Part shown: piece after piece, positions 59,696 to 64,000 of the stretch
Layout of the letters: each line of letters starts with the position of its first letter
Position numbering within the stretch: the first letter of the stretch is position 1
Source: Hawksworthiomyces lignivorus
Taxonomy: Eukaryota; Ascomycota; Sordariomycetes; Ophiostomatales; Ophiostomataceae
DNA: 64,000 nucleotides
Direction of reading: 5' to 3'
Assembly: GCA_002917075.1 (NCBI GenBank)
Contig: NTMA01000032.1
Location: 1 to 64,000 of the forward strand
Translations under genes and position numbers: made by a program
The notes under the pieces: model-generated
What the model was told of the DNA's origin: nothing
Database searches by the model: none
The model's input: only the letters and a program-made list of their open reading frames with translations

Positions 59696-62600
59696 AATGG
59701 CATGCATATCGCTACGACTGTTAGATCTATGCGTGGTTTCTTCCTCGCGAAGTCGTACTCGCAGATTTGACGAAGCCGAAAATGCGTATCTCGTTTCCCC
59801 GTGTCCAAAGTCTCCGGGCGATGCATTGGAATACGGAATACGGTCGTTCCAAGGCTGAACGGGGCTTTTCGACCCCTGGCCTTTTTTTTTTTTATCTCGC
59901 GCTTTCTGCCTTTTGTGCCTCTTCGCTGTGCCTTCCAATCTGCCTTCTTCGTGCAGCCTCCTTTTACGAAAGCTGCCTGCCACTGAAAACAAAAAACCGA
60001 ATGATCGAGGAGCAGCCTTGCGCGGCCTCTTCACAGCCCTACACATCCTTTGTGGATCGCATTCCACTTTTGTGCTCTATCTCCTGTCCCTTTTTGGCAG
60101 CCTGTTCACCCCTACGTCAGCGAGCCGAGGTTCCAGAGATTGTGGTGCAAGCTGTTCAATTGACGGTCTGAATTTGCCATTGGCGGTCCAATACATTAAG
60201 CTTAGTTGAAGCTGCAAACGTGGTGTACGTGTAGCAGGTCTGGTATTGGCGCGACGGCACGAATACGCGTACGAATCTATATGTGTGTATGTACAAGTAC
60301 TCGTACTGTTTTGCTTACTGGACACAATAAAAGGCCAGATTGGGAACATGCCCTTCTGCTGCGTTCATTCATCGTGAATTCGATTTGCCCGGTTTCCCCG
60401 AGTCCCCGTTCGTCTCTTTGGGGCTGTCTTGGCGTGTATAACATAAGCTATACCACAGGGCTGGATCTCATCGTTATCGGCACCCCTCCGTCGCCAATTC
60501 ACGTCCCAAACGCCCCTATCCCGTCTGCTAAAGTCCGCGCGCCGAGGTGCTCTTACAAAGCCTTTCTTTTTCTGTGAACAAAGGCTCGCTTCAATTCACT
60601 GAAAAGGGAAATAGCAAAGAACGTAAAGAACATAAAGAATGCGAGAAAAAAAAAAAAAGAAACAAAAAGAAAAAGAAACAAAAGAACAAAAGAAAGCGCC
60701 AAATCGCTTCAACATGGCGATTCCGTGCTGCCAAGACTATGATTCCAATGTTTTGACGAGGATGGGGTCTGGGGAAATGACTGGCGGACGAGGCTACTGG
60801 GCTCAGCCACCATCTTGAGACTCGGCGGTGCTCTCTCCTCCCCGCCAATTTGTTTTCTTACTCATAATGTACACAAGTTTCGTATCCTGCTAGTTCTCAC
60901 ATGTTGCTTCGTGTACATTTCCTAGTCTGGAATCTTCGTGCGAAACTGATACAGTCGTCCCAAAAGGGAAACGTAGCACGGTGCACAACGGTGTCAGGGA
61001 GGCTGCAGCGAAATTGAACTAAATGAGATGCAAGACAAAGCCTCTAATGACGACGAAAGATGACGCATCGACAGTGCAAATGGAATCAGCGCCGTGCACT
61101 GCGCCATACGCGACACAAACCAATATCGATCGTCCTTGCAGGCCTTATCTTCGTCTGTAACATGCCATGGTGCGAAACGCCGTCGGCTGATCGCCAGTGC
61201 TAAAAATCTTCGACGAAGTTTTTTTTGTCGCTGTGCATCACAAAGAAAGTGTAGTGTTTCTCCGGGGTCCTTCGCGGCTCCGAGCGTGCTGCTGAGATGC
61301 GGCCTTTATCTCAAAGTCCGAACGACTCGACTAGGATATACGCCAAGTCACCTGGTCGGATTCCAAACAAAGCGCTTTTAAGCTTGTATCCAGTTTCTGG
61401 AGAAGAAAGAGAAGAACCAGATGGGGTTTGTCTTAATGCCGTTTCCTTCAAATTTGTCATAAACGGAGAGCTAAGGCAATTGGACTAAAAAGCGTCAGCA
61501 AACATCAGCAAGTATGTTTCGTATCGCCCTTAATACCGTTTTCCGGTTCGTTTCTCCGCGCCTGTAAGCTTTTCCCTTACGGCGAACCATAACGGGGTTT
61601 GAACGCTCTCCCATTATGCACAAGAGATGGCAGCTGTTTTGCTTTTTACGAGTACCCAATTCCTGCAGCCCCTTAACGCCTAACATTCTTCCCGTTGTCC
61701 TCCGAATTATTCGCGAAAACCCGCCAAGTAGCCCTGAAGGACGGCCGGAGGCATTCGGCCAGTTACGAGAAGAAAACGGGCACTGCCATTGCCATTGGTG
61801 GTGAAATGCATAATTTTGTTACTGTCCGCCCGTCTTACTTTTCTTAATTTCCACGCTTGGACTGTTTTGTGTGGGAGATTATCGCGACAGTCGAACATCT
61901 GACACTTCTTTGCGAGAAAGAGTCGGGTCTACGTCTCTCGCGCGAGATGCTTTGCTGTAACTGCGCGGAGATGAGCAATTAGATGAGCAATTCCATGACA
62001 TTTGGCTGATATCTTTTTTCTACTCTTTGGCTTCGTTCGTCATACGAGAAAAGACGGTGGCATGTCTTACTACAGAACCAAAAACCAAAAACAAGACCAA
62101 AAGACCCCAGGCCCCGCGGAGAACCAAAATCGCCAAAAGAGCATGACTGACATGGTGGGGAAGAGGAAACAATCCCATCATTATTTCATATTATGCATCG
62201 CTGACAACGGTGTGTTGGGTCCCTGTTATCGGGAATCGCCTTGTGTTTTGTCTCTCTTTCCACGAGCTCGTACAAAGAAAACCAGCTTTGGTTGCGCTGT
62301 TGCTGACTGCAGATGACAGTTAGTCTGGGGTTGAGCTTGGGTTCGCCCTTTCGGCGTTGCCTTTGGTTCCGGGCCTGGACAAATCAACAAGCTCTTAACG
62401 TAAACTGACAGCGAAAAGAACAATGGTGAAGACGGGAGTTAAGAAGCTCGAAAACGAACCAACCAGATGTGCTAATTTCTCCCAACTCTCCGTTTTGAGT
62501 GGCGCTACCCCCGTTCGCTCTTCTTGCCTTACCCCAGACAGGTCTTTGGCCGGCGACTTTGTGCTTAGTCTTTGTGCTCCGTTCACCCTGGTGCCAATGC

Positions 62601-64000
62601 TACCAAAGATGACTAAATATACTCAATCACCAATCAATCCCAATCGAGCATTATCACACAGCACCAAGTACATAGTTGTGCCGAGCCGAAACGGTAAGCT
62701 TGCGAATGAAAACTTGTTACTGCTTCTAGGCCTAGAGCGAGCCAAGGGATGAGGACAAAAGTTGATCCTTTTTGGAGACGTGACTTGACTAAGCTACGCT
62801 TATACGGAAATACGCATGTACGGAAAAAGATCTCTAGTGAATATGGCTGCTCACGATATCATCTCTCTTTTCTAGTTTTCTGGATTACGGAGTACATACA
62901 TCAATTCACATTAATTTTTATATTTTTTTTACTGGCTTTAGCTGTTGTTTTGTTGTCAATTCCTGCGGGCCACGATGGAGCACGAAGCACACTCCCCCAT
63001 TGGAGGCTTGGCAAAACTGAGACCGTGCCAGATGTCGGACACGATGTGTTGGCGGTCAAAAAGCTAACACAATGAACAGTCCAGCAAATCCATTGGAGAA
63101 AAGGCTCTGTACCTGTGGCGGTCTGGACCTGCAGGCGCCTTCTGTTTGGTGCACAACAAGGGCCACCAAAAAACGCGTCCAGGCCCAAAAGAGGCCTCTC
63201 ACCTAAGACCCCTTTTTCCTGACGATGCACGCAGTGTTCTGTATCGTCGCTCTTTGTTTACAAAGAAAAAGCAAATGCTGGTTCAAAAAGGGAACTACCC
63301 CCCCTGGCTTCGGCATCAGCCCTGATCAACACTGCTGGGGGGGTCCGGCCGTGCTGGAACAACTTAAACCCTCTTTCGGGTAGGGGCTGAGAATAGACTA
63401 GTGCTAGCTAGTCAAGGCAAGAAATATGAGTGAGACAGTGACGCCGAAAGAAGAAATATAGTACGAAAAGAGCAATTAAAAGAAGAAGAAAGTACATACG
63501 TCGTAAAAGAGAGAAAAGGCAAAAGACTGACAGATAGCGCACTAGGGCGTGTCTGCAATATTGAGCTGAGCCCTGTCGTGAAGCAATTTCCTATTCATCG
63601 TATTTCATTGTCTTGCCTCCCCCGCGAAATTGCTCTTTTTCGTGTGCGTGGCTCTAGATCTCTGATGAGGCCGACAGGCGTCCTGCTTGCCCCTGACTCA
63701 GACAATCGCCGACCCAGTGCATTGGGTCGAGGACCCATCCAATTGCTAGATCCGGCGTGTAGTATACGAACACGCTGCCACGATGCTGCACCTGGGGAGG
63801 CGGTGTGGCCGAGACACCACACTTCCTGCTTTGCCCTAACTTTTTCCTCCTTTTCTTTGCTTTGCTTTGCTTTTCCTTGTTTTTCTTTTTCAATTTCCTT
63901 CTTTGTTCTCTCATTGGACGGGCGTACGATGTCAACAATGGACATCGTCCGGGCTCAGCTACCGCTTCACAGTTGTTTCACTCGACAGCGTGGTCTCGTA

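Larger units (their letters stand above)
56737..64000. other. 7.3 kb gene-poor right edge
   Basis: No gene could be supported on either strand up to the window end. The first 30-60 bases upstream of the acidic-protein ATG are purine-rich on the plus strand, so CT-rich in that gene's sense. The region has homopolymers (T at 57525, C at 58701), A/G-rich tracts (60641-60700), inverted repeats (59426, 59676) and one TACGGAGTA copy (62886). A gene with a long leader may start to the right of the window. Confidence 0.5.

Noticed and set aside
63780..63830. GTGGCCGAG resembling a tRNA-Leu/Ser A box
   Set aside because: It forms a local GTGTGGCC/ACACCACAC pairing but lacks a B box and acceptor stem.

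Overview
The window comes from a filamentous ascomycete (Pezizomycotina, probably Sordariomycetes/Hypocreales). The protein-coding genes carry short GT-AG introns (mostly 50-110 nt) with CTAAC/CTGAC-type branch sites. The gene content is typical of that group: Zn2Cys6 regulators, an RTA1 membrane protein, a NACHT-WD40 NLR, Vps54, a PUF protein and a DUF1640 mitochondrial protein. There is no sign of bacterial or viral origin, and I found no CRISPR array, rRNA, tRNA or intact transposon.

Left half (1-30 kb), accessory-like. An AT-rich, gene-free edge leads into an AtsA-type arylsulfatase with a 1-nt frameshift near its C-terminus. Next come an RTA1-family membrane protein, a convergently oriented Zn2Cys6 regulator and a divergent SnoaL-like protein. 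The divergent promoter between the last two holds a perfect 20-bp palindrome with CGG/CCG ends. Vps54 (GARP tethering subunit) is the only clear housekeeping gene here. It is followed by four same-strand genes that look like a small catabolic cluster: Zn2Cys6 regulator, UNC93/DUF895-type transporter, acetamidase-family amidase and HemL-like class III aminotransferase. On the opposite strand, facing the aminotransferase, is a 1637-residue NLR (NWD N-terminal domain, NACHT, about 12 WD40 motifs).

Right half (30-64 kb), conserved but gene-sparse. Two single-pass membrane proteins of unknown function lie on the minus strand. They are followed by a 7.2 kb non-coding stretch that includes a strongly pyrimidine-rich leader of a PUF (Puf3-like) gene whose first coding exon is only two codons. 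Then come a DUF1640/CCDC90 mitochondrial protein with Ala/Gln/Gly repeats, a secreted SGNH hydrolase, and an acidic conserved protein isolated between two gene deserts of about 6 and 7 kb. These deserts contain homopolymers, short tandem repeats, palindromes and recurring motifs but no convincing gene.

All intron-exon models were derived by eye from splice consensus, reading frame and remembered family conservation. No search or expression data were available.
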